NCBI GenBank assembly: GCA_031761405.1
Contig: JASEVX010000011.1
Span: 25,655,238 to 25,719,237, forward strand
DNA: 64,000 nucleotides
Source of the DNA: Serripes groenlandicus
Taxonomy: Eukaryota > Mollusca > Bivalvia > Cardiida > Cardiidae
Reading direction: 5' to 3'
The translations under genes were made by a program, and so were the position numbers. Shown in pieces: positions 1 to 11,211 of this stretch; within the stretch, counting starts at the first letter, position 1; each line of letters starts with the position of its first letter. The notes beneath the pieces are model-generated. The model was not told the DNA's origin, did not search any database, and saw only the letters and a program-made list of their open reading frames with translations.

Positions 1-83
1 TAAGATTATAACGCAAATAGTTAAGATGTAACACATTTTCTTTCTAATATGTCTTCAAAAAGGTGACCTTAGAAAATGCCGCG
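1..83. other. Unassigned flank
   Basis: AT-rich sequence before the first SINE. No ORF, repeat end or motif is recognised. Confidence 0.3.
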
Positions 84-272
84 TTCTGTCCGACCTTTAA
101 ACAACGTCATTCATCGATCACCAATGGGCTAACAGTCTATGTGAAAAAGCAGCCAGTTGCTTGTGTCGAGTATTGATGTGAGAAGACCATGAAACGCATG
201 AGTAGGTGAACTGATCGCCGTGATATGACTGAACAGTTGTTGAAATCGGAGTTTAATGCTAACTAATCAAAC
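84..272 (+). mobile_element. SINE, head-truncated
   Basis: The body and tail match other SINE copies here: 'cagccagttgcttg', then 'gccgtgatatgactgaacag', 'gttgaaatcgg' and an A/C-rich 'aatcaaac' end. No tRNA-like head with a B box is seen upstream, so the copy is probably 5' truncated. The tail resembles the conserved domain shared by mollusc SINEs (recalled, not searched). Confidence 0.6.
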
Positions 273-581
273 TATGCACATTTTCGTATCAGCCAAACGG
301 TTAAAAGGTAGACGATGAATAAACGACGTAATACAAAATAAAATAAAACGTTAACAACAACTGACTAAAACTACAGACAATGATTACAAATGATGTTATT
401 TTCAAAGAACACATGGTTTTACAATTTATATTGTTGTTTTACACGAGTACAACACAATAACCTGTCTTGTTTGATATTTCATATCCACACCCTAATTTTC
501 ATCATATATATTAGCTTTACTCTGTTTTGTTTCGGATTGTTTGGATGGCGCTTTACGCCGCATTCAACAATATGTCAGTTA

Positions 582-916
582 CAGGGGCGTAGCTTGGCAA
601 TAATCAATGTGTAGGCCGTCTCGAGAGAAAAATCAACATTGTGGACCCTAAGCATGTCACACAGGCGTACCCGGATATACACTTGTCGCCTCCTGTGGAT
701 TTTCTGTTTCAGGAATCACTACTCTATCTATCCCCCCCCCCCCCCCCCCCCCCCCTTAGACGGAATGTGTCGGCCGGATCAGTCTGCGCGGACAGCGCAG
801 GCTGATCTGGTCGATACATTACGCAGATGTGTATCGCCGCAGCTGCATTTTGGGGCATTTTTAGAAAAAAATGTGTAGGCACGTGCCTACAGTGCCTAAA
901 GGGAGCTACGCCCCTG
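582..916. mobile_element. CAGGGGCG-terminal element with 5-bp TSD (copy 1)
   Basis: The termini are an inverted pair, CAGGGGCGTAGCT and AGCTACGCCCCTG. AGTTA directly repeats at 577-581 and 917-921, and the disrupted SINE confirms the target site. The core is a copy of the TGAGCCGTTCC palindrome family (family B) from about 611 to 860. The same composite recurs at 12.15 kb. CAGGGGCG-like ends are typical of hAT elements, and a 5-bp duplication fits the hAT5-type subgroup (inference). No transposase is present. A poly-C tract of 25 or more bases lies near 731. Confidence 0.7.
731..756 (+). repeat. Poly-C tract
   Basis: Uninterrupted C run of about 25 bases inside the nested element. It follows 'ctctatctatcc', where sister copies have only 'ccccctgag' or 'cccctaag', so it is a local expansion. 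Confidence 0.85.
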
Positions 917-1096
917 AGTTATCTCAAGGCGATTCCTGGGTAAGTTACCAGTATTATTGGTCCATTTTATCCTGACACCAATCAGTCAAACGTCATGCTA
1001 ACCCCGCAACCCTGAGCGCCAAGGAGGGCAGCAATTACTACCAGTTTGCAATTTAGACACCGCCGATTACACACTCTACCTGACAAGTTATCTACA

Positions 1097-1250
1097 TGGG
1101 GGTCAGATGGTTTTTGGTGTTTTACGCTGCTTTCAACAATATGTCAGCTATCTCACGGCGTTTCCTTGGGGATAAGTTTCCAGTAATTACTGATCCATAT
1201 ATCCTGACACGAGCGAATCGGTCGTAATGCTAATCCATACGCCCTTTACT
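1097..1250 (-). mobile_element. SINE fragment, inverted
   Basis: Reverse tail 'gtgttttacgctgctttcaa' is followed by 'tatctcacggcgtttcc', 'gataagtttccagtaatta' and 'tatcctgacacgagcga'. It matches the body of the copy at 1.7 kb. The tRNA-like head is not visible. Confidence 0.6.
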
Positions 1251-1383
1251 CAGCTTAGTTCCTGGAATTGGTATGATCGTAAACGTTGACGAGTTCTTAC
1301 TCACATTCACAGACCTTGCTAAGCGAACAATGTGAAACTAAAGCGACTCGTCTTGGTCTGTATTGTTCACGAATGCGATTTAA

Positions 1384-1606
1384 CCCTTTCCCCACACACC
1401 GTATCTTTCTGACGCCTCTGCAGCAGACGACTTTCAAAAACATTTTGGCTGAAGAAGAAATTGCTTACAATGAGAAATATTTACTATTGCAACCATAATT
1501 GCAAATCTGTTGCAAAATGAATCTCTCATTTATGGAGAGTTTTATTCTTAATTGCCAGTATGTTTTCAAAGTCGTCTGTTGCAAAATTGCTGTATGTGGG
1601 AAGGGG
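1384..1606. mobile_element. TTAA-type palindromic MITE (family C)
   Basis: Left end follows TTAA and begins 'ccctttccccacacacc'. The right end is 'gtatgtgggaagggg' followed by TTAC, a decayed target copy. Internal 'cagcagacgactttcaaaaa' and 'ttttcaaagtcgtctgttg' are inverted partners. TTAA targets with CCC-starting inverted termini suggest a piggyBac-type nonautonomous element (inference). Confidence 0.7.
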
Positions 1607-1682
1607 TTACCGTTCTTTTGCTGTGTGGTGTTTTGTAAATGTCTTTGAAAGTCGAGACTAGCATGAAAATTGATTGGTTGGT

Positions 1683-1926
1683 GTATATTACGCTGCTTTC
1701 AACACTTGTTTTAGTTATATCCCGGTGTTTTCTCGGGTAAATTACAAGTATTACTGGTAAATGTATCCTAACATCAGCCAATCTATCGTAATGTTAACTT
1801 CGCAAACCATAGCGCAAAAGAGGGCCGTCATCACTACCATTTTTAAAGTATTTGGTAAGATCCGGCCGGGGATCGAATCAGCGACCTCCCGCATACGATG
1901 CTGAAGCTCTCCCACTACACCACAAT
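1683..1926 (-). mobile_element. SINE, near full length, inverted
   Basis: Reverse tail 'ttacgctgctttcaacac', then 'tatcctaacatcagccaatc', then a tRNA-like head. Its complement shows an A-box-like 'gtagtgggagagcttcag' and a B-box-like 'gattcgatcccc' (1866-1926). This gives the head-to-tail order of the family: tRNA head, central domain with TGACTG..GTCAGGATA, then the GCCGTGATAT-like tail. Confidence 0.65.
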
Positions 1927-2149
1927 GTATCTTGTTACTCTTACGGTACAGATTACTATTAAATCACTAGAAAGCCCATGCGCAGAACTGAGACGATGGA
2001 AGGTAACTTTATATACGAAGGCTGTCGGCTTTATTGAAGTGTTAGCAGTGAATCAACCATTATTTACTTTTCATTGCATTATTTTGATTCCTTTTTGGTA
2101 CAAGTACATATTTAATCACTGGGACTTGATTTTCTATAAGAACAATGTT

Positions 2150-2790
2150 TGAGTTGGAATCGTACATCTGCTTCGACTCGATTCACAGACATGTACATGA
2201 ATTCGTTTTTTGTCAGCGCGGAAGTACATTTTTCATTTTCAATTCTGTAATTCATATATTTCAAAAGCAAATTTCTTTGGATATCTTTCTATTGCTTAAG
2301 TTATATCAAATAAAATCCTTTTTCCGGTTGATATCCCACCAAGTTATCGCATTTTGTTTTTTTAGTGACGGACTATTTGGCGGTACCATATTGAAGAAAT
2401 GGATACTCTGGAACCAGAACATTACTTTTTAGCAAATATTCCAAAGATGCACGTGCTTTTTCATTGACATTATATACAATCTACAGATATTCAGACATCT
2501 CCCTGAACCTAAAATGGTGTTCAGTAATGGAGAGCTACTGTATAAAGAGACATTTGAAGTAATTCATTGCCAATATTGTAATCACACTTAAACAATAGGG
2601 ACTGATTCCAGCCTAGATTTTAATGAGTGTCTTCGCAATTCGTGTACTAAATCAATTGTCTCTGACGAACCGCATTGCTAAAAGGGATGTCTTTTTCATG
2701 TACATTTGTACCGAATATTCACTAATCAAATCAGAGCAGTTCAACTAAGTACGAGCTAACGGCTACGCTGTAAGATATTTAAGAACACAT
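2150..2790. other. No recognised feature
   Basis: AT-rich sequence with short open frames only. None shows a recognisable domain, and no inverted termini are seen. Confidence 0.3.
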
Positions 2791-2837
2791 CCTTGGTATT
2801 CAATGTGTTCGGCGATAGCACCTTAAAAATCGACACC

Positions 2838-3146
2838 CCGAGACCTGGTAGTGCAGTCGGTATTACCAAGGGCTGTTACTCTAGACGTTGTGAGTTCGAA
2901 TCCCCAGCTCGTGCAACGTTCGTTCCGACGTGTGACAAAAGACAATGCGACACGTGTATATTTGTTCTGTCACCAATATAAATGGACTAACAATCTAATT
3001 GAAAAACAAAGCAACCAGTTGCTTGGAAGGATTGCTATGTGGAGTACTGGTAAGATAAAGCAAGGAAACACGTGAACTGGCCGCCGTGATATGAATGAAT
3101 ATTGTTGAAAACGACGTTCAACCCCCAATCAATCAACATCGACACG
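2838..3146 (+). mobile_element. SINE, full length
   Basis: The tRNA-like head has an A-box-like 'ctggtagtgcagtcgg' and B-box-like 'gagttcgaatccccag'. Then come 'aaacaaagcaaccagttgct', 'ctggccgccgtgatatgaat' and the tail 'gttgaaaacgacgttcaa' with an 'aatcaatcaa' 3' repeat. It is the best-preserved copy of this type here. The head does not form a complementary acceptor stem, so it is not a tRNA gene. Confidence 0.75.
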
Positions 3147-3702
3147 TCCTCTGCTGTTACAATTACGTGTATGTGTTAAACCAGAGAAGCCACGATGGCG
3201 GTAACACTGGCGCGAACGTGTAAAATTGCACTTAATGATTCCGTTACTGCGTTTATTACGATCTATATGATGCAGAATACAGACAAGTCGACGACGAATT
3301 ATTCGACAGGATTTCAGTTTAATTATGAATTAGGAGAATATTTTCTCTTACGCTTAATGACTACAAAGTATTTATGGGTACACTGTTTGTTTTAAAGAAG
3401 ACACAGGGGATCATATATTTATAAACAGACATTCAAGAAAATGTTATAACAGCATAATGCTTAGATCCGCGGATTATCGTACTATTTATTGCATAACTTG
3501 GAACTGAGTTTTTCCAAAAACTACTTTTCACTCGTTAGAATTAAAAAGCAACAAATATGCTGCTTGCAACTTTATATACACATAGGAAATATGTTATTGA
3601 AAACGGAATAGTTTGATAAAAGTCTATTTAAAGTTCTTCAAGACATCATTTTGGCAAGCCGTATGAAAGTAACATGTAGTTGCCCACAGTTTCGGTATGC
3701 CA
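3147..3702. other. No recognised feature
   Basis: AT-rich. A 66-codon frame with ATG near 3195 has no recognisable motif and no splice context that I can support. Confidence 0.25.
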
Positions 3703-3704
3703 TA

Positions 3705-3952
3705 TCGAGGGCTTGGCGTGAAACAGTTGTATCTAAAATTAGTATTTTTTTACCAAGGTTAATCACCTCACCATAAAGTCTTTATAAGCGTTAAATCATT
3801 TTTCTTGGTAAACAATGTAAATTTAGGTGCCATTGCTCGTTCTGAGCAATGGCACCTAAATTTGCATTGTTTACAAAAGGGTCAAAATTGCCCCTAAACC
3901 AGGGTTTTCAAAATAGGTTTTAAGTTACAACCGTTTCACGCCAAGCCCTCGA
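3705..3952 (+). mobile_element. Foldback MITE, family A, copy 1
   Basis: Termini TCGAGGGCTTGGCGTGAAAC and its complement. The centre is a hairpin, 'ggtgccattgctcgttctg' folding on 'agcaatggcacc'. It is flanked by TA on both sides. At least eight copies occur in the window, five of them full length at 245-250 bp. No coding capacity. Confidence 0.85.
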
Positions 3953-4138
3953 TATCAGTATCTTTATGTGTTGTGCGTGGAAGATATTTGCCATATAAAT
4001 CAACTTAATTCTCAAATGTATGTTTTCCTGTGACTTTGATGTATAACTTGTTTTACAATAGATTACATCCTGATAAACATCGTTTTAGTCACATTTATAT
4101 GCTAATGTGTAAACCTATTTATAACCCGAATCTATAAT

Positions 4139-4396
4139 TGAGCCGTTCCACGAGAAAACCAACATTGTGACTCTGCGTAAAATATCGACTCGGACCAGCC
4201 TAAGCATGCCGCACAGACTAGCCCGGACAGACACTTTTCACCTCCTGTGAATTTTCTATTTCATGAATACTCTCTACCTCTATCCACTGAAAAGGAATGT
4301 TTCGGCCCGGATTAACCTACGCGGATTGCGCAAGCTAATCTGGATCGATATATTACGCAGAGTCCAAAATGTTTATTTTTCTCGTGGAACGACTCA
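4139..4396. mobile_element. TGAGCCGTTCC palindrome, family B, copy
   Basis: Ends TGAGCCGTTCCACGAGAAAA and the decayed complement 'ctcgtggaacgactca'. Internal paired GC-rich blocks 'actctgcgtaaaat..atcga' and 'atcgatatattacgcagagt' form the next level of the stem. This is the commonest repeat in the window, about 12 copies. Confidence 0.8.
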
Positions 4397-4499
4397 TATG
4401 TCTTCAATAAGTCAAAACATAAAATGTTAACCGTTATTCATGTGAGACCGATATGTATTACCGTCTATGAACGCAAAACAAAAATGGCATTTTCAAACT

Positions 4500-5105
4500 T
4501 GAAAAAGACACTCGTGAAAATAGCACTTTTAGTGTTCAATCAGTGAAAGTAACACTCTAAGTTTTCACGTTTAGTATTAAATCAGTGAAAAAAAGCTCTA
4601 TTAATATGTAATCATTTAACATAACAATATTAGTGTTCAATCTGTAAAAATAACTATTTTAGTGTTCAATCAAGGCCAATAACTATTATAATTTTCAATC
4701 AGTGACCATAACACGTGAAAATAAGACGTGGTTAATCTGTGAAGAGAAGACTTTCAATGTAAAATTAGTGAAAGGAACTCTTTTAGTGTTAAGTCAGTAC
4801 AATTAACAATCAGTGAAAATAACATAAAGTGTTCAATCAGTAAAATAACTATGTACTGTTCCATCAGTAAAACAAACACCCTCTTTCGCTGTTCAATCAA
4901 TAAAAAAAACCTCTTTTGCTGTATGATCAGTAAAAGAAAACCTCTTCTGCTGATCAATCAGTAAAAACACACCTCTTTTGCTGTTCAATCAGTATAAATA
5001 TAACTGTTGCTGTTCAATCAGTATAAATATAATTGTTGCTGTTGCTTGTGAAAATAACACGTTTGCTGTTCGATCAGTGAAAATAACATTTTAAGCGTTC
5101 AATCG
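4500..5105. repeat. Decayed minisatellite, about 30-bp unit
   Basis: Loosely repeated phrase 'gttcaatcagtgaaaataac' with variable spacing, about 20 diverged copies. High divergence implies an old array. The complement reads as a Leu/Ile/Arg-rich short frame that is a by-product of the repeat. Confidence 0.75.
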
Positions 5106-5120
5106 GTGACAGTATACATG

Positions 5121-5448
5121 TGAGCCGTTCCACGAGAAACCCAACATTATGGACTCTGCGTAAAGTGTCGACCCTGATCAGCCTAAGCATGCCACACAGG
5201 CCTATCCGGATAGACACTTTTCGCCTCCTATGGATTTTCTGTTTCAGGAATCACTACTCTATACATCTATCCCCCTAAGACGGAATGTGTCGGCCGGATC
5301 AGTCTGCGCGGACAGCGCAGGCTGATCTGGTCGATACATTACGCAGATGTCTATCGCTGCAGCTGTATTTTGGGGGCATTTCCCCCGAGAAAACCAACAT
5401 TATGGACTCTGCGTAATGTATCGACACAGATCAGCTGTGCGCAGTGAA
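5121..5448. mobile_element. Family B palindrome, rearranged
   Basis: Starts at a clean TGAGCCGTTCCACGAGAAAC end. The right part reads 'ccccgagaaaaccaacatta' in the direct rather than inverted sense, so the 3' side is a second partial copy or an inversion. The next array begins immediately downstream. Confidence 0.7.
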
Positions 5449-5454
5449 GACAAG

Positions 5455-6484
5455 GTGTTTCCCTTTATATTGTAATGTAAGATGTAAGATTTCACTGTAA
5501 GATAAAAGTGTTTACCTATATGTTGTAATGTAAGATGTAAGATTTCACTGTAAGATAAAAGTGTTCCCTATATGTTGTTATGTAAGATGTAAGATGTCAC
5601 TGTTAAAAATGGTGTTTCCCTTTATACGTTGTAATGCAATATGTAAGATATCACTGTTATATAAAAGCGTTGCCCTATATATGTTGTAATATAAGATGTA
5701 AGGTTTCACCGTAATATAAAAGTGTTTCCCTCTAAATGATGTAATGCAAGATGTAAAATTTCATAAACGCGTTCCCCTATATATGTTGTAATGTAAGATA
5801 AAAGTGTTTCCCATTATATGATGTAATGTAAGATGTAAGAGTTCACTGTAATATAAAAGTGTTACCCTATATAAGTTGTAATGTAAGATGTAAGATTCCA
5901 CTGTTATATAAAAGTGTTTCCTTATATATGTTGTAATGTAAGATGTAAGATTCCACTGTTATATAAAAGTGTTACCCTATATATGTTGTAATGTAAGATG
6001 TAAGATTCCACTGTTATATAAAAGTGTTTCCCTATATATGTTGTAATGTAAGATGTAAGATTTCACTGTAATATAAAGGTGTTTCCCTTTATACGTTGTA
6101 ATGCAATGTGTAAGATATCACTGTTATATAAAAGCGTTGCCCTATATATGTTGTGTAAGGTTTCACCATAGTATACACGTGTTCCCATATATATGTTGCA
6201 ATGTAAGATTTCACTGTAATATAAAAGTGTTTCCCTACATATGTTGTAATGTAAGATGTAAGAGTTCAAGGTAATATACAAGTGTTACCCTATATATGTT
6301 GTAATGTAAGATGTAAGATTCCACTGTTATATAAAAGTGTTTCCCTATATATGTTGTAATGTAAGATGTAATATTTCACTGTAATATAAAAGTGTTTCCC
6401 TATATATGTTGTAATGTAAGATGTAAGATTTCACTGTAATATAAAAGCTTTCCCCTATTTATGTTGTAATGTAATATGTGAGAT
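5455..6484. repeat. Tandem array, about 55-bp unit
   Basis: About 18 copies of a unit built from 'tgtaatgtaagatgtaagat', 'ttcactgtaatataaaagtg' and 'tttccctatatatgt'. Central copies (5880-6060) are the most alike and flanking ones are more diverged, as expected for unequal exchange. Confidence 0.9.
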
Positions 6485-6884
6485 TTCACTGACATCGTCA
6501 TGGTGACAAGACGCCTTGTTTTTTGCCTGTTTGCTTGTCCCTAGAAGGTCATTATAAAGAATAACAAAATAAATAATAACATCGAGCTGACTAAGAACGA
6601 CGGTTTCGTTTTCAAAATAATTCGGTAAATGCATCACTGTTAACAGTGAAATTACATATAATATGTACTTGAATTTGTTTCTGTTCCAAGATAATTCTTC
6701 GTCAAGAAACGACAATGATGGAATTATATCTCCATCATAAAAAGCATCTTTCTATGTGACTACGTGAGCAATTTATAACAGACAGCGTATATCTTCATCG
6801 TTGAACTGTTTAGTTTCGTATTCCTCAGAGAGTATGTTTAACATAGTGTGATATACCATTGGCGTGTCTACGTCACCGTCCACA
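6485..6884. other. No recognised feature
   Basis: Unique-looking AT-rich sequence. A minus-strand 86-codon frame (6455-6715) starts inside the array edge and has no recognisable domain. Confidence 0.25.
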
Positions 6885-6887
6885 TCG

Positions 6888-6957
6888 TGTAGTGGTTAGA
6901 TCGACCACCTCGGGGGCGAGAGACCAGTATTCGATCCCCAGTCGAGCCATACCAAAT
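6888..6957 (+). repeat. tRNA-like SINE head
   Basis: 'cgtgtagtggttagatcg' resembles an A box and 'tattcgatccccag' a B box. No matching acceptor stem and no SINE tail follow, so this is an isolated head or a different tRNA-derived family. Confidence 0.5.
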
Positions 6958-7084
6958 ACATTCTTCGTGTTCAGCTTTACTTCATTTTAATTAATGCTAC
7001 AGTTGACTTATTTATGATCCCTTGGTAAAAAAAAAATAGTTGCTAGGAAATGTGCCTTGCCAAAGGGCAGTGCAAAATGAATGT

Positions 7085-7172
7085 TGCTCTGCAACTGGGG
7101 ATCGACTAGGATCGAACCCGGGAAGCAAAGCTACGTTCCCAATCCCCGACGCTAACCACTGGGCCACGGCGA
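7085..7172 (-). repeat. tRNA-like SINE head, inverted
   Basis: The complement carries 'cagtggttagcgtcgggg' and 'gggttcgatcctagtcg', A- and B-box-like. It faces the head about 130 bp upstream in the opposite orientation. Confidence 0.55.
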
Positions 7173-7384
7173 AGGATATGATATGACTATAGAAGAATTC
7201 ATAACTGGCTGTATTGAATTTAATTGAACCTGCAATATATATATTGACACAATGCGCAGCACCAAGGAGTGTTTCTACATGACATTATATTATAGTAGTA
7301 TTTATTGCAAATGTTCTGACAACATTTTAGGATAATTGTGACTTACGAGCTCTTTTTTTCCTTATATTTAGGGATGGTAAATCA

Positions 7385-7571
7385 TGAGCCGTTCCACGAG
7401 AAAACCAACATTATGGACTCTGCGTAATGTATCGATCCAGATTAGCCTGTGCAATGTTAACCCCTGAGACGGAAAGTGTCGGTCCGGATCAGCCTGCGTG
7501 GTATACGTAGACTGATCCGGGTCGTTACTTTACGCAGAGTCAACAATGTTGGTTTTCTCGTGGAACGGCTG
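7385..7571. mobile_element. Family B palindrome, internally deleted
   Basis: Complete ends, TGAGCCGTTCCACGAGAAAA and 'ctcgtggaacggctga', but only 187 bp against about 260 in most copies. The central 'cctgtggattttctgtttca' block is missing. Confidence 0.8.
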
Positions 7572-7574
7572 ATA

Positions 7575-8130
7575 TGCATGTATATCATACAGAACGAGTA
7601 ACATATGGAACATTCGGAGTTGGAAATATTGTGGGAGAAAGGCGACTTTTTTAGTAGTTCCTCCTTTTACCATGCCGTTTTCTAAAAGTGCCTGCTACAA
7701 ATGGGTTTACGTTAATCTACGTGTTACGGAAAGGGTAATCATCCACTTTCCCCATAATATATTGTTATATACCTCTAAATTGAAGGCATTTTTTACAACA
7801 TTGACCTAATATTTTGCACTAAATTATTATGCTTAAGTAAAGTATTGAGAGCCCGTTAGAAAAAATTGTTTCTTAAATCGGATGCATTTTTAATCCTTTT
7901 CCATATACTACAAATGTCCAGAAGATGATTTTGAAATTAATTTGACAAAAGTATGCAAAGTCTCCATAACCTTAAATACAAGTATTGAATAGAATTTCCT
8001 CTTTTGCTACACTGTTTTCCAAAGACATTTGCTGCAGATACGCAAAAAAGCGTGTGTATGTTGGATAGGGATAGATATGCCCCAGTCGTCTACATGTCGT
8101 ATGTGAACTTTAGAGGCTATATGCATCTGC
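7575..8130. other. No recognised feature
   Basis: AT-rich. Fragments such as 'tttgctgcagatacg' near 8028 may be a very decayed family C piece. Nothing else is supportable. Confidence 0.25.
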
Positions 8131-8580
8131 AATGCGACTTTAAGTCAAAGTACACCAAATAAATTCCTTCTTTGTTTCCGTGTAAATCGACGAGTTTCAG
8201 TCCTCAATTGACACACTTTCTAAGCGTAGAACAACAAATATATAAATTATTAACAGAGTTACCTCATCAAAGTTTTAAAAACAATCCAAAGAAAATGGGA
8301 GGTCATGCATTAAATAATTCATTAAGCGAAAATGGATAAAACCGGTGTTTTGTAGTCTCTACTTTCACTTTCAAACAAGCTCAACATACTAAATGTTGAT
8401 CAAATAAATCATTTCCAGTGCATCCTATACACATTTACAATGAATTTAAACTCAGTGTCATATATTCAATGCATTCTGGTGATGGTATACACTAATTTCT
8501 ACGCAAACACTTTTTTAGGAACTATTTGGCTATAGATCAGATTGACAGCGGATTTATTTGGCGTAATTTGACATTTAATT
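8131..8580 (-). mobile_element. Interspersed repeat family D, inverted copy
   Basis: The complement aligns by eye along its length to the plus-strand copies at 19.2 and 24.3 kb. Shared phrases are 'gtcaaattacgccaaataa', 'cactggaaatgatttattt', 'ttgtttgaaagtgaaagtag' and 'cggtttta'. No coding sequence or clear termini, and the class is unknown. Confidence 0.65.
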
Positions 8581-8606
8581 GCTTTCTTTTCACTAGCCTT
8601 CTCTAC

Positions 8607-8815
8607 GAACCGCTTCGGTGGTGTAGTGTCAGAGCGTCAGCCTCGCGTGCGGGAGGTAGCGCGTTCGACCCCCGCCCGTGTCGGGGTTAGCATGACGACT
8701 GACTGGTGTCAGGATAAATGGACCAGACGTACTGGTAACCTGTCCAGGAAACGCCGTGATATTACTGAACAATTACGCTCTACCACTTCAACTCCGAGAC
8801 GGTCCTGATGAATAC
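8607..8815 (+). mobile_element. SINE, near full length
   Basis: Head with A-box-like 'tggtgtagtgtcagagcg' and B-box-like 'gcgttcgacccccg', then 'gactgactggtgtcaggata', 'aatggaccagacgtactgg' and 'gaaacgccgtgatattactg'. It represents the second SINE subtype here (central TGACTGGTGTCAGGAT domain), distinct from the 2.8-kb type. A short frame across it is incidental. Confidence 0.75.
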
Positions 8816-8829
8816 AACAAAATGAATAA

Positions 8830-9400
8830 ATTATATATCGTTATTATTCATTCTATTACAACATAATCTGAAGGCCAATGAACACATTACTTTAGTGCGT
8901 GTGATTTGAAATTATCCATGAAGACTTTTTTGGGGGAATATTAGTAGCCAGTTTCGTGTTTTGATCACAATTTATTATATTTATAATTATAGCTGCAGAA
9001 GATCATTTCATTTTCGAATCCACTATGTTACCTCATTATTTTGTTATCAATCAGTTAAATTAAGAAACATTTAAGTTCTAGCAAACTTCCCTTTTTGATC
9101 ATTGCAAATGATTAAGCTGAACTCATAATTAACAAGGAATCGGTGGAACCGAATGATGCTATGATGCTCCCCATAAGGGCTTTGTCAAGTGATAATAGGC
9201 ATTGTCTGATAGAACTACCTTTAACTAGTGATCATACCTGCAAATTAGTAGCATACATTTGTATAGATATACTATTTGTTTTATTTGTTATTTCATTGTC
9301 GTGTGAAGGAAAACTTCCGCTGATCCATTGCCATATTTCATGGCGTGTAAAGAACCTTTCAATTTCTTAACACATATGCAAAATAGTTGTCCATTATATT
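8830..9400. other. No recognised feature
   Basis: AT-rich. A 75-codon frame near 9143-9370 has a hydrophobic stretch (FVLFVISLSC), but no family is recognised and coding status is doubtful. Confidence 0.2.
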
Positions 9401-9474
9401 TATATAATACATAAAACAGACTTAATTAGTGTCCATTATATTTACATAATACAGACTTCATTAAAAGAAAATGA

Positions 9475-9850
9475 TAAAAACAAGGGAGTTAATTTTTATT
9501 ATTTATTATAGAGTTATGGTTCTTGTGTAATGCACTTCCTCTCTTTAATATCTTTATACATTTCAAGTTCCATTGAAATATCTTTAATACTTTTCGAGTT
9601 ATTGTCCTGACATGGAAATATAAAGTCTAACAAGGGAGATAATTTGAAAATTATTCACTATAAAGTTACGGTTCTTGTATTATGCACTCTCTCTTATTGA
9701 TATGTATGTATATTTCAAGTTTCATTGAAATATATTCAGTACTTTTAGATTTATGATCAATGCAAATAAAGTGTGACGGACAAAGTGTGACGGATAAAGT
9801 GTGACGGACGGACAAAGCGACAACTATATGCTCTCCCAAACTAGTTTGGG
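9475..9850 (+). repeat. Duplicated block ending in GTGACGGACAAA repeats
   Basis: Two diverged copies of about 170 bp share 'acaagggag', 'ttatggttcttgtgtaat' and 'atatttcaagtttcattgaa'. They are followed by three copies of 'gtgtgacggacaaa' and a closing palindrome 'ctcccaaactagtttgggga' plus 'gcataac'. The layout resembles the ACAAG...GGGGGCATAAC repeat at 47.9 kb. Confidence 0.6.
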
Positions 9851-10148
9851 GAGCATAACAATAAGACTGCCCATTGGGTAAATGTACATGCTTGCTATTG
9901 TAAAAAGTGTAGGCCAAGATTAACATATGCATACGTGTACACAGTCTGAGAAATATCTACGCTGTTCAAATGTAACTAGCATAAGGTTTTTTTTTAAGCG
10001 TCTGCCAACTTGTGTAGATTCTGATAAGATTGGACTGTTGGACAACCTAGACTGAACCTACACTGGTCATACATGTCAACTTGTACCACAGGTTTGCAGG
10101 GATAGACTCAAATTATCGTACTGCATGTACTCCATATGTCTTATTCAA

Positions 10149-10320
10149 CCCTTTTCCACATACAACAAATCTGCAGATATCGACTTCGAAAAAATATAAT
10201 CAATATCTATAAATGAAAGTTTAACTATTGAATTGAGTTGAGTTGAAAACATTGTGGCAAAATATGAAATTGCTCGTTATGCTCGAAAGTCGTCTCCTAC
10301 AGTGGAGTCAGAAAGCGTCA
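10149..10320. mobile_element. Family C MITE, right-truncated
   Basis: Left end 'acccttttccacatacaac', internal 'aacattgtggcaaaatatga', hairpin centre 'aattgctcgttatgctcg', then 'agtcgtctcctacagtgg'. The 'gtgggaaaggg' right end is absent and the 21-bp satellite begins about 40 bp on. Confidence 0.6.
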
Positions 10321-10362
10321 TTATTTGTCGAATGGCTAACGACTTTCTTGAAACGGACTGCA

Positions 10363-10985
10363 CGTCATACTCACGTTATACTCACGTCGTAACACGTCAT
10401 ACTCACGTCGTAACACGTGATACTCACGTCGTAACACGTGATACTCACGTCGTAACACGTCATACTCACGTCGTAATACGTCATACTCACGTCGTAACAC
10501 GTTATACTCACGTCGTAACACGTTATACTCAACTCCTAAAATGTCATACTCACGTCGTTACACGTTATACAAACGTCGTAACACGTTATACTCACGTCGT
10601 AACACGTTATACTCACGTCGTAATACGTTATACTCACGTCGTAATACGTTATACTCACGTGATAATACGTTATACTCACGTCGTAACACGTTATACTCGC
10701 GTCGTAACACGTTATACTCGCGTCGTAACACGTTATACTCACGTCGTAATACGTTATACTCACGTCGTAACACGTTATACTCACGTCGTAACACGTTATA
10801 CTCGCGTCGTAACACGTTATACTCACGTCGTAACACGTTATACTCACGTCGTAACACGTTATACTCGCGTCGTAACACGTTATACTCACGTCGTAACACG
10901 TTATACTCACGTCGTAACACGTTATACTCGCGTCGTAACACGTTATACTCACGTCGTAATACGTTATACTCGTGTCGTAATACGT
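10363..10985 (+). repeat. 21-bp satellite array
   Basis: About 29 tandem copies of 'cgttatactcacgtcgtaaca' minus one base in register, very homogeneous. Because 21 is divisible by three, several frames stay open on both strands and yield heptapeptide repeats (YTHVVTR, SRRNTLY, YNVLRRE). These are not proteins on any evidence I can see. The unit is CpG-rich against an AT-rich background. Diverged units reappear at 11375-11450 beyond the palindrome. Confidence 0.95.
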
Positions 10986-11211
10986 TTTATTATATGCCTG
11001 TACATTTTCCGGTGGAAATATATGCAGATTGACATGCGCAAATACACCACGACAGATTAAAATTCCGTATCTACATGCGGTGTAAATACAAGATTGTGAC
11101 GTCAGACAGTGCGCGGAATACTTTCAGCGAGGTATCCCCAATAAACAATGTATTGAATCTGTATATTTAATAGTTTTTTCGCTCTTCATAGATCGTAGGT
11201 ATATAATAAAA

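Larger units (their letters stand above)
545..1024 (-). mobile_element. SINE, inverted, split by a nested element
   Basis: Reverse-orientation tail 'ggcgctttacgccgcattc' and 'aacaatatgtcagtta' is interrupted and resumes at 917 as 'agttatctcaaggcg', 'ttaccagtattattgg' and 'tatcctgacaccaatcagt'. Removing the insert and one AGTTA restores a continuous SINE body like the copies at 1.1 and 1.7 kb. Confidence 0.65.

Noticed and set aside
10254..11060. 268-codon plus-strand open frame and three overlapping frames with heptapeptide repeats
   Set aside because: Produced by a 21-bp satellite whose length is divisible by three. Frames are open on both strands at once, and the ATG lies in a MITE remnant.
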